Assembly (NCBI RefSeq): GCF_023712105.1
Contig: NZ_JAMLJI010000004.1
Span: 248,001 to 312,000 of the forward strand
Source: Larsenimonas suaedae
GTDB taxonomy: Bacteria; Pseudomonadota; Gammaproteobacteria; Pseudomonadales; Halomonadaceae
DNA length: 64,000 bases
Direction: 5' to 3'
The notes under the pieces were generated by a model. It was not told where the DNA came from. It did no database searches and saw only the letters and a program-made list of their open reading frames with translations. Both the position numbers and the translations under genes were made by a program. How positions within the stretch are numbered: the first letter of the stretch is position 1; every line of letters begins with the position of its first letter. This document shows, piece by piece, positions 11,704-20,510 of this stretch.

Positions 11704-11813
11704 GCTCACGGTAACGCCCTCCGAGGTTTGATGCCTCAAGCGTAGACGCAAACGCACGTGTTTACCGTTGGCGACAGTGCCCTACAAATCGGCACAGAAC
11801 TCCTGAAGACAGC

Positions 11814-11842
11814 ATGACAGAATTGTTACAAATTTATGTCAT
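11814..11842. promoter_or_regulatory. AT-rich dyad upstream of a membrane-protein gene
   Basis: ATGACA and TGTCAT are 6-bp inverted arms 17 nt apart, in an AT-rich stretch 27 bp before the start at 11869. It may be an operator overlapping the promoter. The arms are short, so chance is possible. Confidence 0.25.
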
Positions 11843-11868
11843 AAAAAAGACAGGGAGTCTTTAAAGCC

Positions 11869-12600
11869 ATGGGTGCGTTCATTCATCTCGTCTCACGCGA
11901 GTATCGGGATAACCCTCTGTTCAAAACCGCCGTCAAGGTCATTCTCGCTTTCACGACCATCGTCGTTCTCATGGGCGTTGTCTGGGAAAGTTTGGCACTG
12001 CCGCCTGAGTTGATGTCGCTGCACGCCGAGTCGTCGCTGCCCAATCGTTACGCCCAGGGGCTGATGCTGGTGGCGGTGTTCATGTTTCTGGTGGGCTTCT
12101 CACGCCACGGTTCCAGAGCGTTTCTGGCGCTGGCCGCGCTGTACGCGTTTGTCTGGTTCGACGACACCATGATGTATCACGAGCACGTGGGCGCGTTTCT
12201 GGATCAACGTGGCATCACCTCGAGCTGGAACGGGCTTCGAGCACAGGATGTGGGTGAGCTGATCGGCTGGGGCCTGGCGGCCATTCCGATGGCGCTGATT
12301 TTTCTATGGGCCTGGCTTGGTCGGCGCAAGGGCGATGTCGGCATGCTGGTCGTGTTCGGCGCCTGTTTCGGGCTGCTGGTGTTCTGCGGGGTCGTGGTCG
12401 ATATGCTGCATATGCTTTTGGGCGGCGGCGATGCCATGGACGTTGGTTGGGTCGAGGATGGCGGCGAGATTGCCTCTGTCGCGCTTGCCTGCGTCGCCTC
12501 CACGCTGTTTGCAACCATGAAGCCGGAGCGCTGGTTCGCGTCTAGTGCGCCAGCTGCGCGTGCGCCTTACGAGCACGAAATGCATGCGCTTGGCCACTAA
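11869..12600 (+). CDS. Uncharacterised six-helix membrane protein
   Basis: I do not recognise this family. The 243-aa product has hydrophobic segments at about residues 22-41, 61-78, 83-97, 132-148, 158-180 and 198-214, so six helices are likely. Between helices 3 and 4 is a polar acid/histidine cluster FVWFDDTMMYHEH, and helix 5 runs into VVVDMLHMLLG. These charged and histidine residues in or near membrane segments would suit ion or metal contact, but that is speculation. It stands alone, divergent from the MAPEG gene. Confidence 0.7.
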   Translation: MGAFIHLVSREYRDNPLFKTAVKVILAFTTIVVLMGVVWESLALPPELMSLHAESSLPNRYAQGLMLVAVFMFLVGFSRHGSRAFLALAALYAFVWFDDTMMYHEHVGAFLDQRGITSSWNGLRAQDVGELIGWGLAAIPMALIFLWAWLGRRKGDVGMLVVFGACFGLLVFCGVVVDMLHMLLGGGDAMDVGWVEDGGEIASVALACVASTLFATMKPERWFASSAPAARAPYEHEMHALGH

Positions 12601-12757
12601 GTAGCCTGGGCACACGGTTTAAAAAGCACGATCGATATCGGGCCGGCGTTCAACGCGGCCCGATCTTGTATCTGATGTGCCTATTCTTGTGTCTTTTTTA
12701 TAGCTGGGCAGGCGGCGCTGGGGTAGGTTAGGTTATTCGGCTTTTCAGGGAGGTTCC

Positions 12758-13771
12758 ATGGCTAATCGCTTGATTCAATTGATGGCGCCACGCGACGACG
12801 AGAAGGCGATTCGTAAATGTCTCGACAGTCTCGAGCTTAAAGAGTGGTGGCAAAGCTCACCCGGCGGTGAGGGGGAGCGGGCGACGTTTTACATTGCGCT
12901 GCATCAGGCCGAGGCGCAGGACGTCATGGACAGCCTTTCCGACACATTGAAAGACCGCGATAACTGGCGGTTATTTTCGCTTGCGACCGAGGCCAATCTG
13001 CCCGAGGTCGACGACGAGGAAGAGCAGGAGCGGCTCGAGCAGAAGAATACGGCCAGCGCCCGAGAGGAAATCTACGGGTCGGTTCGAAGTGGGGCGACGC
13101 TTAGCCTCGATTATCTTTTGATGACGGCGTTCGCGACCTGCGTGGCGGCGATTGGTCTCAATCAGGGGCAGGTGGCGGTCGTGATCGGTGCGATGGTGAT
13201 TGCGCCGCTGCTCGGGCCGATTCTTGCCTTCGCATTCGGCTCAACGCTTGGCAACCTTGAGCTCTTGTGGATCGCGGCGCGCTCACTGTTTGCAGGGCTT
13301 GCGGTCTCGATCATCGTAGGGGTCGCGATCGGGTTCATCTACCGGGCAACGCCCGATAACTCGATGATGAACTTTTCAGGCGTGATGAGTCTTCAGACGC
13401 TGATCCTGCCGTTGGCCTCGGGGGCCGCTGCGGCGCTGATGGTGGCCTCCGGCAAGATGTCGGCGCTGGTCGGGGTCATGGTGGCTGCCGCGCTGCTGCC
13501 ACCGCTGGCGGCGTTCGGACTGTTCATCGGTGACGGCAATTATCTGTCGGGCGGCCGGGCGCTGGTGTCGGTTGTGGTCAATATCGTCGCGATCAACCTG
13601 GCCGCGCAGGTGGTGTTTCTGACCAAGGGCATTCGACCCCGGGCGTGGGAGAGCGATTCGCGCAATACCTCGATTCGCATGGCGCTTGGCGTATCCGGCG
13701 GACTGGTGGTGCTGGCGGGCGTTTTTCTCTGGCTTGCCGGCAGCAATGTCACGCTAAACTGGCTGTCATGA
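12758..13771 (+). CDS. DUF389/TIGR00341 family membrane protein
   Basis: A 337-aa protein with a soluble N-terminal region (about residues 1-105) and a DUF389 membrane domain of six or more helices, recognisable by SGATLSLDYLLM, VVIGAMVIAPLLGPI and LPLASGAAAALMVASG. AGGGAGGT-type sequence (CAGGGAGG) precedes the ATG. The family is widespread in halophiles and other bacteria, with no agreed function. The last helix ends at residue 334. Confidence 0.85.
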   Translation: MANRLIQLMAPRDDEKAIRKCLDSLELKEWWQSSPGGEGERATFYIALHQAEAQDVMDSLSDTLKDRDNWRLFSLATEANLPEVDDEEEQERLEQKNTASAREEIYGSVRSGATLSLDYLLMTAFATCVAAIGLNQGQVAVVIGAMVIAPLLGPILAFAFGSTLGNLELLWIAARSLFAGLAVSIIVGVAIGFIYRATPDNSMMNFSGVMSLQTLILPLASGAAAALMVASGKMSALVGVMVAAALLPPLAAFGLFIGDGNYLSGGRALVSVVVNIVAINLAAQVVFLTKGIRPRAWESDSRNTSIRMALGVSGGLVVLAGVFLWLAGSNVTLNWLS

Positions 13772-13847
13772 GCGCGCCTTTGCACATTGAATCATGGCGC
13801 GTCAGACTCTTTTCACGTCTCTTGATTGCGTAAGAAGGATGAACGGT

Positions 13848-14939
13848 ATGGCCAATGCAGTGCCCCTGAACGATCAGGCAATGGCATTTCTCGAACGCTA
13901 TTTAAACAACGCCTCCCCGACGACCCAGGAGTGGACCGGCCAGAAGCTCTGGATGGACTACCTGCGCCCATACGTCGATGAGTTCATTACCGACACCTAC
14001 GGCACCGCCGTCGGCGTAATCAACCCGGACGCCGAGTACAAGGTGGTGATCGAAGGTCACGCCGATGAGATCTCCTGGTACGTCAACCACATCACCGACA
14101 GCGGCCTGATTTATGTGGTGCGAAATGGCGGCAGCGATCATCAGATCGCACCGTCCAAACGGGTCAACATCCATACGGCCAATGGCATTGTCGAGGGCGT
14201 GTTCGGCTGGCCGGCGATTCATACGAGAAGCAATGGCTCGAAGGAGCAGGCGCCCAAGCCGGATAATATCTTCATCGATGTGGGTTGCACGTCGAAGGAT
14301 GAGGTCGAGGCGCTTGGAGTACACGTGGGTTGCATCATCACCTACCCCGACGAGTTCTTCATTCTCAATGAAAACAAGTTCGTCTGCCGGGCGCTCGACA
14401 ACCGCATTGGCGGCGTCATGATCGCCGAGGTGGCGCGGCTTTTGAAGGAAAACGGCAAAACGCTCGAGTTCGGGCTCTATATCGTCAACGCCGTGCAGGA
14501 AGAGGTTGGCCTTCGAGGCGCACAGATGATCGCCGAACGAATTCGGCCCAATGTCGCGATCGTGACCGATGTGACTCACGACACCACCACGCCGATGATC
14601 GAGCAAAAGACGCAGGGCACATTAAAGCTCGGCGAGGGCCCGGTAATTGCCTATGCGCCGGCCGTGCAGCAAAAGCTCAGAGACCGCATCATCGAGACGG
14701 CGCAGGCCCACAAGATCGACTTTCAGCGGGCGGCGTCCTCGCGGGCCACCGGCACCGACACCGATTCCTTCGCCTACAGCCATCAGGGTGTGGCTTCGGC
14801 GCTGATCTCGCTGCCGCTTCGCTACATGCACACAACGGTTGAAATGGTGCATCGGGAGGACGTCGAAAACGTGATCCGGCTGATCTATGAAAGCGTGCTG
14901 GCCATCACGCCCGGTGAGACGTTCAGTTATTTCGACTAA
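13848..14939 (+). CDS. M42 family (glutamyl-aminopeptidase-type) metallopeptidase
   Basis: A 363-aa cytosolic aminopeptidase of the M42 family (dodecameric TET-type in characterised members). Metal and catalytic motifs are visible in order: EGHADEIS (His, Asp), CRALDNRIGG (Asp), AVQEEVGLRGA (catalytic Glu pair), VTDVTHD (Asp) and the C-terminal RYMHTTVEMV (His). The ATG at 13848 is used because AAGAAGG lies 9 nt upstream; in-frame ATGs at 13794 and 13839 are worse placed. Substrate preference cannot be read. Confidence 0.9.
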   Translation: MANAVPLNDQAMAFLERYLNNASPTTQEWTGQKLWMDYLRPYVDEFITDTYGTAVGVINPDAEYKVVIEGHADEISWYVNHITDSGLIYVVRNGGSDHQIAPSKRVNIHTANGIVEGVFGWPAIHTRSNGSKEQAPKPDNIFIDVGCTSKDEVEALGVHVGCIITYPDEFFILNENKFVCRALDNRIGGVMIAEVARLLKENGKTLEFGLYIVNAVQEEVGLRGAQMIAERIRPNVAIVTDVTHDTTTPMIEQKTQGTLKLGEGPVIAYAPAVQQKLRDRIIETAQAHKIDFQRAASSRATGTDTDSFAYSHQGVASALISLPLRYMHTTVEMVHREDVENVIRLIYESVLAITPGETFSYFD

Positions 14940-14963
14940 CGTACACTTGACCGGAATCGTTTG

Positions 14964-14990
14964 CGCCCGGCATCGCCGGGCGTTATTGTG
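14964..14990 (+). terminator. Stem-loop after the M42 peptidase gene
   Basis: CGCCCGGC, loop ATC, GCCGGGCG, then TTATTG. The T tract is weak. Confidence 0.5.
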
Positions 14991-15174
14991 ACTGCCTTGT
15001 ACTAGGGATGTGCCTTCCGCGTTTTCTAAAACGCCCGTGATGTCGGGTATCCGCGCTCGATGGTCGGCTCACCGCCGGCTCTGGCTCAAGGCCCTTATAG
15101 CCTTCACCGCATCATTCCTTCCTTTTGATTTCTAGATGGCTTGCCCGCGCGGCAGGCATGAGATGGTTACGTTA

Positions 15175-16542
15175 ATGTCATTTTCCGAGCTGGGCCTTTG
15201 CCCCGAGCTTCTGCGTGCGATTGAGCGCGCGGGTTATTCTTCACCTTCACCGATCCAGGCCAAATCCATCCCCGAAGGCCTTGAGGGCCGCGATGTGCTG
15301 GCCGCAGCGCAAACCGGCACCGGCAAGACAGCAGGCTTCGCTCTGCCGATTCTTCAACGACTGGCCGCGGCAAACCGTCCGGCGCAGGCGCGCCGCCCCA
15401 GAGCCTTGATTCTGACCCCGACGCGAGAGCTTGCCGCGCAGGTCGGCGAGGTCGTCGAGCAATTCGGCAAGGCCTTCGAAACTCCGATTACCAGTACCGT
15501 GGTCTTCGGCGGCGTCAACGCCAACCCGCAAATCAGCGCGCTCGGCAAGGGCGTGGATGTGCTGGTGGCCTGCCCGGGCCGTCTTCTTGACCTCATCGGT
15601 CAGAAGGCCGTGGCGCTTGATGGCGTTGAGACGCTGGTGCTCGATGAAGCCGATCGTATGCTCGACATGGGCTTCATTCACGACATCAAGAAACTGATGA
15701 AGCTGGTGCCCTCCAAGCGCCAGACGCTTCTGTTCTCGGCCACATTCTCAAGCGAGATTCGAACGCTTGCGACCGGCTTTCTGACCAATCCGATCGAGAT
15801 CGACGTGACGCCACGCAACAGTACGGCGCGCACCGTCGATCAGTCGGTCTATCACGTTGAGAAAAGCGCCAAGGCGGCGGCGCTGATTCACCTGATCACG
15901 TCGCGTGACTGGGATCAGGTGCTGGTGTTTACCGCCACCAAGCACATGGCCAACAAGGTCACCTACAGCCTTCAACAGGCCGGGCTGACCGCGGCCGCGA
16001 TCCACGGCAACAAGAGTCAGAACGCGCGCACCCAGGCGCTTTCGGGCTTCAAGGAAAAGAGCATCACGGCGCTGGTCGCGACCGATGTGGCCGCGCGCGG
16101 CATCGACATCAATCAGCTGCCGCAGGTGGTCAATTTCGAGCTGCCGGCAACGCCTGCCGACTACGTGCACCGTATTGGCCGGACCGGCCGCGCCGGCGCC
16201 GAAGGTCAGGCGATTTCGCTGGTGGACCGGGAAGAGCAGGATTTGCTCAGGCGCATCGAAAAGCTGATCAAATCGAACCTGCCCGAAACCGACATGTCCG
16301 ACTTCGACATCGTGCGGGCCAAGACCCAGTTTCCGCTTTTGAATCCGCCGCGTGGACCGAAGCCTCAGCGCAAGAAGCCGGCGCAGGGCAGTGGCAAGCC
16401 CTCCGGCGGTGGTCGGTCGTCGAACGCCTCCAGCGAAGCGCGCACTGACGAGCCCAAGAAACCGAGTCGCCGCCGCCGTGGCGGACGTGGGAACCGAGGT
16501 AATGGTGGTAACAGCGGCAACAGCGGAAGCGGTGCCCGCTAG
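15175..16542 (+). CDS. rhlE: DEAD-box RNA helicase RhlE
   Basis: A 455-aa ATP-dependent RNA helicase acting in ribosome assembly and RNA turnover. All DEAD-box motifs are present: Q motif (PSPIQAKSIP), motif I AQTGTGKT, Ia PTRELAAQV, II DEAD, III SAT, V ATDVAARGID, VI HRIGRTGRAG. The basic, low-complexity C-terminus (KPQRKKPAQG ... RRRRGGRGNRGNGGN) is typical of RhlE and mediates RNA binding. I chose the ATG at 15175 (MSFSELGL), the family's usual start. A 235-nt 5' region precedes it. It is convergent with the DUF3581 gene. Confidence 0.93.
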   Translation: MSFSELGLCPELLRAIERAGYSSPSPIQAKSIPEGLEGRDVLAAAQTGTGKTAGFALPILQRLAAANRPAQARRPRALILTPTRELAAQVGEVVEQFGKAFETPITSTVVFGGVNANPQISALGKGVDVLVACPGRLLDLIGQKAVALDGVETLVLDEADRMLDMGFIHDIKKLMKLVPSKRQTLLFSATFSSEIRTLATGFLTNPIEIDVTPRNSTARTVDQSVYHVEKSAKAAALIHLITSRDWDQVLVFTATKHMANKVTYSLQQAGLTAAAIHGNKSQNARTQALSGFKEKSITALVATDVAARGIDINQLPQVVNFELPATPADYVHRIGRTGRAGAEGQAISLVDREEQDLLRRIEKLIKSNLPETDMSDFDIVRAKTQFPLLNPPRGPKPQRKKPAQGSGKPSGGGRSSNASSEARTDEPKKPSRRRRGGRGNRGNGGNSGNSGSGAR

Positions 16543-16557
16543 GCCTTGATGCAAGGT

Positions 16558-16580
16558 GGGCCGGTACTCAGTGCCGGCCC
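16558..16580. terminator. Stem-loop between rhlE and DUF3581 gene
   Basis: GGGCCGGTAC, loop TCA, GTGCCGGCCC (one G-U pair). No T run follows; it is probably a bidirectional terminator for the convergent pair. Confidence 0.45.
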
Positions 16581-16610
16581 AGGCGTGGTGTCAAAACACT
16601 GCTGCCGTTC

Positions 16611-17318
16611 TTAAGCGGTCGCTGCGGCCTTCAGCTTGTTGAAGTCGCAGATGATGCCTTGCATGGTTTCGTCGCAGTAGGGCTGAAGGCCACTGACCAC
16701 CAGCTTTTTCTCGCCGGTACCGATGCGCTCGTCGCCGGCGATCATTTCGAAATGCATGTGGGCGTCGGCGCGCTTGCCTGCTACATCGAGCCAAGCCTTG
16801 TCGAAGTGAAGCGTCGGTGCTTCGGCGTCGAGGCGGTTCAGGCAAAAGCCCATGCTGTCGTAGATCACCAGCGGCCGTTCGGGGTTGAACATCACCCCAT
16901 GTTCCTGCATCAGAGGCTGTAGGTAGTGCGGGAAGTTTCGACCGGAAAAGGCGATGTAGCGTCGGGTAAACGCGCTGATGACGGTGGGGTCGAAGGTCGG
17001 CTCACCGCTTCTGTCCACGTGAAGGTAGACCTTGCCGCGGGCGTCGGAAACGGTAATGGTCTCACCGCTTTCCTCGAACGTGAGCGGTACGCTGTCGCCG
17101 ACCATGCCGCGGAAATAGAACGTCATGCAGGGCGAAAGGCCGAATCGGGCGAGCACGAGCGAGAATAGAAGGTCTCCCGGAACACAGAAGCGGCGGGCGC
17201 CGGGATTGTGGATCGGATTGAAGTCGCCGGCCATCTCCTTGGCAAAACGACTGGCCTGTTCGGCGGTGATGACGATACGACGATCGTCATCTTCAATAAA
17301 AAACTCTTCAAGAACCAT
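16611..17318 (-). CDS. DUF3581 family protein (hotdog-fold-like)
   Basis: A 235-aa soluble protein starting MVLEEFFIEDDDRRIVIT, the usual start of DUF3581 proteins; an ATG nine codons upstream (17345) is possible. The early segment FAKEMAGDFNPIHNPGARRF resembles the hydratase motif of MaoC-like hotdog proteins, where an Asp-His pair is catalytic, which suggests acyl-thioester binding. No function is established for the family in gammaproteobacteria. It is convergent with rhlE and divergent from the App1-type gene. Confidence 0.8.
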   Translation of the reverse strand: MVLEEFFIEDDDRRIVITAEQASRFAKEMAGDFNPIHNPGARRFCVPGDLLFSLVLARFGLSPCMTFYFRGMVGDSVPLTFEESGETITVSDARGKVYLHVDRSGEPTFDPTVISAFTRRYIAFSGRNFPHYLQPLMQEHGVMFNPERPLVIYDSMGFCLNRLDAEAPTLHFDKAWLDVAGKRADAHMHFEMIAGDERIGTGEKKLVVSGLQPYCDETMQGIICDFNKLKAAATA

Positions 17319-17561
17319 GCGGGGCCGGAACCTTGTGTGAGACATGGCGCAGTCTGAAACGAGTGTTCATTGCGCGGTTTTGCAAAGCGTACCATGCACG
17401 GGCGGGCGATGCGCATTTCTTGCACGTTTTCATTAGAGAACTGGCAAGTTCGAGCGGGTCAGAACGGCAGGGTAAAGCCATCGTGCGGCAGACCCGGGCA
17501 AGATCACCTATCTTGAGCGCACGACATCGGTAACGGCGCAACCCGCCCCTGAGGAGACATC

Positions 17562-18665
17562 ATGGCCCGACACAAACGGGTGGCGCAGTATACGTTTCGC
17601 AAGCTGCTCAAGGTACTGGCCCGCCCAGTCAAGGGTGACCGAGGCCAGGGCGGGACCCTGATCTATCCGTACCGAGGGTACGGTTCCCAGCGTGAAATCT
17701 TTTTGATGGGGCGCGTGTTCCATCAGCCAAGTCTTGGGCTTCCGCTCAAGAGTGGGGTACTTCGTGATATGGCTGACATCGTGCGCCGCATGGTGCGCTG
17801 GGGGCTTGCAGACCGTGAGGTGGCCATTAGCGTCGGTCATCACGAGAGCGTGGTCACCACCGACCGCGACGGTTATTTCTATGCCCATATCACGCTGAGC
17901 CGGAGCCTGCCGACCGATACGGTCTGGCACAAGGCCGAACTCAAGGTGCTCGGTACGGAAGAAACGCTGCCGGCAGTGGCCGACATCTATGTGCCGAAAC
18001 CGGACATTGATCTGGCGGTTATAAGCGACATTGATGACACCGTGATGTACACGGGCGTCGCCAACAAGATCAAGATGATGTATCGGTTATTCATGGAAAA
18101 GGCCGATGAACGCACGGCGTTTCCGGGCGTGGCGCCGTTCTATCAGGCGCTTCACGGAGGCGCGACCGGCGATGCGGGGCGGCCCATGCTTTACGTGTCG
18201 CGCGGGCCGTGGAGCATCTATGAAATTCTCGAGGCGTTTTTCCACTTGAACAACATTCCAGCCGGGCCGGTGCTGTTCCTGCGGGAATGGGGGCTTACTC
18301 TTCAGCATCCGTTGCCGAAAAAGGCCGAGGATCACAAGGCCCATCTGATCGAGAGCATGCTCTCGCTTTATGACGAACTGCCGTTTGTCCTGATCGGTGA
18401 CAGTGGTCAGCGTGATCCGGAAATTTACGCCGACATCGTCGAGCGTTATCCCAATCGTATCAAGACCATCTACATCCGAAGTGTCCACAAGCAGTCAGAC
18501 CGTGATCAGTCCATCGCTCGGCTTGCGGCCAAGGTGCAGGACGCTGGATGCGAACTGATTCTTGCCTCGAGCAGTGAAAAGATGGCCTGCCATGCGTTCG
18601 AACGTGGCTACATTTCACGCGCGGGTAAAGAGGCGGTCGTCGACGCCGACCGGGCAGAGCGCTAG
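17562..18665 (+). CDS. App1-type phosphatidate phosphatase (DUF2183)
   Basis: A 367-aa protein whose C-terminal half carries the DUF2183 App1 catalytic domain. The HAD-like nucleophile motif DIDDTVMYTG (DxDxT) is near residue 155, YVSRGPW follows, and the acidic motif GDSGQRDPEIY is near residue 284. In yeast App1 this domain dephosphorylates phosphatidic acid; bacterial substrates are unproven. The N-terminal 140 residues form a beta-rich domain. Its TAG stop shares the four bases CTAG with the TAG stop of the convergent DUF938 gene. Confidence 0.88.
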   Translation: MARHKRVAQYTFRKLLKVLARPVKGDRGQGGTLIYPYRGYGSQREIFLMGRVFHQPSLGLPLKSGVLRDMADIVRRMVRWGLADREVAISVGHHESVVTTDRDGYFYAHITLSRSLPTDTVWHKAELKVLGTEETLPAVADIYVPKPDIDLAVISDIDDTVMYTGVANKIKMMYRLFMEKADERTAFPGVAPFYQALHGGATGDAGRPMLYVSRGPWSIYEILEAFFHLNNIPAGPVLFLREWGLTLQHPLPKKAEDHKAHLIESMLSLYDELPFVLIGDSGQRDPEIYADIVERYPNRIKTIYIRSVHKQSDRDQSIARLAAKVQDAGCELILASSSEKMACHAFERGYISRAGKEAVVDADRAER

Positions 18666-19300
18666 CGTTTCTTCCACACCACCATCAGGTTGTTGGCTGG
18701 CATTTCATGAAGCGTTTCGAATTCGAAACCCGCGTTGCTGGCCAGCGGCAGCACGTCCCCATCGAGGTCGCGCACGCCCCAGCGGCGGTCGTCCCGACGA
18801 AGCCGGGTGTCAAAGCCTTCATTGCCGAGTGAGGTGTGCTCGCCGTGGCGCTTGAACGGCCCATAGATGGTCAGCGGCGCGCCCCTGGGAAGCAGCTCGC
18901 TTGCCTTGTCGAACAAGGCGATCGAAGCCTCCCAGGGCGCGATATGCAGCATGTTGATGCAGACCATGGCACTGACCGGCAGGCTCATGGTCGGCCAGTT
19001 CCGGTTGGTGACATCGAGGGCGATGGGCGAGAGCACGTTCTGGACGTCTTCATGCTCGCACCAGGCCTGGATGGATCGCAGCGACTGTGGCGTCGGGTCA
19101 CTGGGCTGCCAGGTTGTGTGCGGCAAGGCCTTGGCAAAGTGCACCACGTGCTCGCCGCTGCCGCTTGCGATTTCAAGCACGTGATCATTCTGACGCAGTA
19201 CCGATTGCAGCACGGTCAGTATCGGATCGCGGTTGCGCCTGGCGGCTGCGTGGGATAACCGCGGTTCCGGCATGGGGTATGCCATATCCATCCAATCCAT
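18662..19300 (-). CDS. DUF938 family SAM-methyltransferase-like protein
   Basis: A 212-aa protein with a class I methyltransferase fold: the SAM-binding motif VLEIASGSGEHVVHFA is near residue 38, the acidic loop WQPSDPT follows strand 2, and the family-specific NMLHIAPW is in the middle. The start at 19300 (MDWMDMAYP) is supported by GAGAGG about 7 nt upstream. It lies 38 bp downstream of ribokinase on the same strand, so the two are probably cotranscribed. Substrate unknown. Confidence 0.85.
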   Translation of the reverse strand: MDWMDMAYPMPEPRLSHAAARRNRDPILTVLQSVLRQNDHVLEIASGSGEHVVHFAKALPHTTWQPSDPTPQSLRSIQAWCEHEDVQNVLSPIALDVTNRNWPTMSLPVSAMVCINMLHIAPWEASIALFDKASELLPRGAPLTIYGPFKRHGEHTSLGNEGFDTRLRRDDRRWGVRDLDGDVLPLASNAGFEFETLHEMPANNLMVVWKKR

Positions 19301-19338
19301 CAAGAAGCCTCTCTCATCGTCTTCTTGCCCGCCAGCCC

Positions 19339-20235
19339 TTATGGCTGCTCGAGATCGCACGCTCGCGGGATGCTGGTGTGCGCTCCGGCGCGCTGCACAC
19401 TGTAGGCAGCTGCGCGCGTGGCGTGTTTCAGACAGGTGCTTACGTCCTTGCCTTCAAGGCGCGCGGCCATGAAGTAGCCAATGAACGTATCCCCCGCGGC
19501 CGTAGTGTCACGGGCGTCGACCTGCTCTGCAGGTGCGAATAATGATTGTTTACCTTTTTGATGGTAAACCCCGTCAGCACCCAGTGTCAGTATGATCTCT
19601 GTATCCGGATAGCGCTGTGCCAAGGTAGATAAAACGGTGTCGGGGTCGGCGTTATCGTCCAGGCCCGCCAACATGGCGCCTTCCCCACGATTGACGAACA
19701 GGATCGAGAGTGTATCCAGCGCCATCTCGGTGACGTCCCGAGTCATGGGCGCCGGGTTAAAGGCGACCTTGAGTCCACGGGCGTGGGCGGCCTCGATCAT
19801 GCCGGCGGTATGGCTGCACTCGTTTTGAAGCAGTACCCAGTCATCGCGCTCGACCTTGGCAAGGCGCGTTGCGATGAAGTCGTGGTCGATGCTCTGATTG
19901 GCACCTCCGAACAGGACGATCGAGTTTTCGCCGGCATCATCGACCTGGATCAGTGCGTGGCCGCTTGGGGTATCGACCCGTGCGACGCCCTGGGTGTCGA
20001 CGCCTGCCTCATCGAGGACGTCGAGTGCCCATTGATCGCCCGCGTTGAGCTGACCCCAGTGGGCGACCTGGCCGCCAGCGCGCGCAGCCGCGACCGATTG
20101 ATTGGCGCCCTTGCCGCCGAGCACCTGCTGGTAATCCGTGCTGGAGAGCGTCTCACCGGGTTTGACCAAATGCGGCACTCGGTAAACGTGGTCGATGTTG
20201 ATGGAGCCGTAGTTGTAAAGCGTGGGTGTGGTCAT
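19339..20235 (-). CDS. rbsK: Ribokinase (PfkB family)
   Basis: A 298-aa PfkB sugar kinase that phosphorylates D-ribose at O5 to feed the pentose phosphate pathway. The N-terminal motif GGKGANQSVAAARAGG and the catalytic C-terminal motif DTTAAGDTFIGYF (catalytic Asp in AAGD) are intact. The start at 20235 (MTTPTLYNYGSIN) has CAGGAGA upstream. There is no rbs transport operon here; it is followed by the DUF938 gene. The ribokinase call rests on overall resemblance, and another pentose or nucleoside is possible. Confidence 0.87.
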   Translation of the reverse strand: MTTPTLYNYGSINIDHVYRVPHLVKPGETLSSTDYQQVLGGKGANQSVAAARAGGQVAHWGQLNAGDQWALDVLDEAGVDTQGVARVDTPSGHALIQVDDAGENSIVLFGGANQSIDHDFIATRLAKVERDDWVLLQNECSHTAGMIEAAHARGLKVAFNPAPMTRDVTEMALDTLSILFVNRGEGAMLAGLDDNADPDTVLSTLAQRYPDTEIILTLGADGVYHQKGKQSLFAPAEQVDARDTTAAGDTFIGYFMAARLEGKDVSTCLKHATRAAAYSVQRAGAHTSIPRACDLEQP

Positions 20236-20510
20236 GGGTGTCTCCTGTGGCAAATCCTGCGGGGGTCGTTGTGGCAAGGGCGTGATGCATGAGCCTTGGC
20301 ACAGTGTACAGGGTAAGCGGTGTCGTAAAGGGGCCGACAGGGCCGCGCGCATTGAACGAATCAGTGCGTCCGATGGCGGCACTTAAGCGTTCGTATCGAT
20401 TCCATCTGATAGACTGCGCCCTGGGATGGTCTGGCGCCATTTTGCCTGTGTGACGCCAGAAAGCCAGTGCGCGGATGCCGAAGGGCCGTGCCTGACAGAC
20501 GGTCAAGTTC

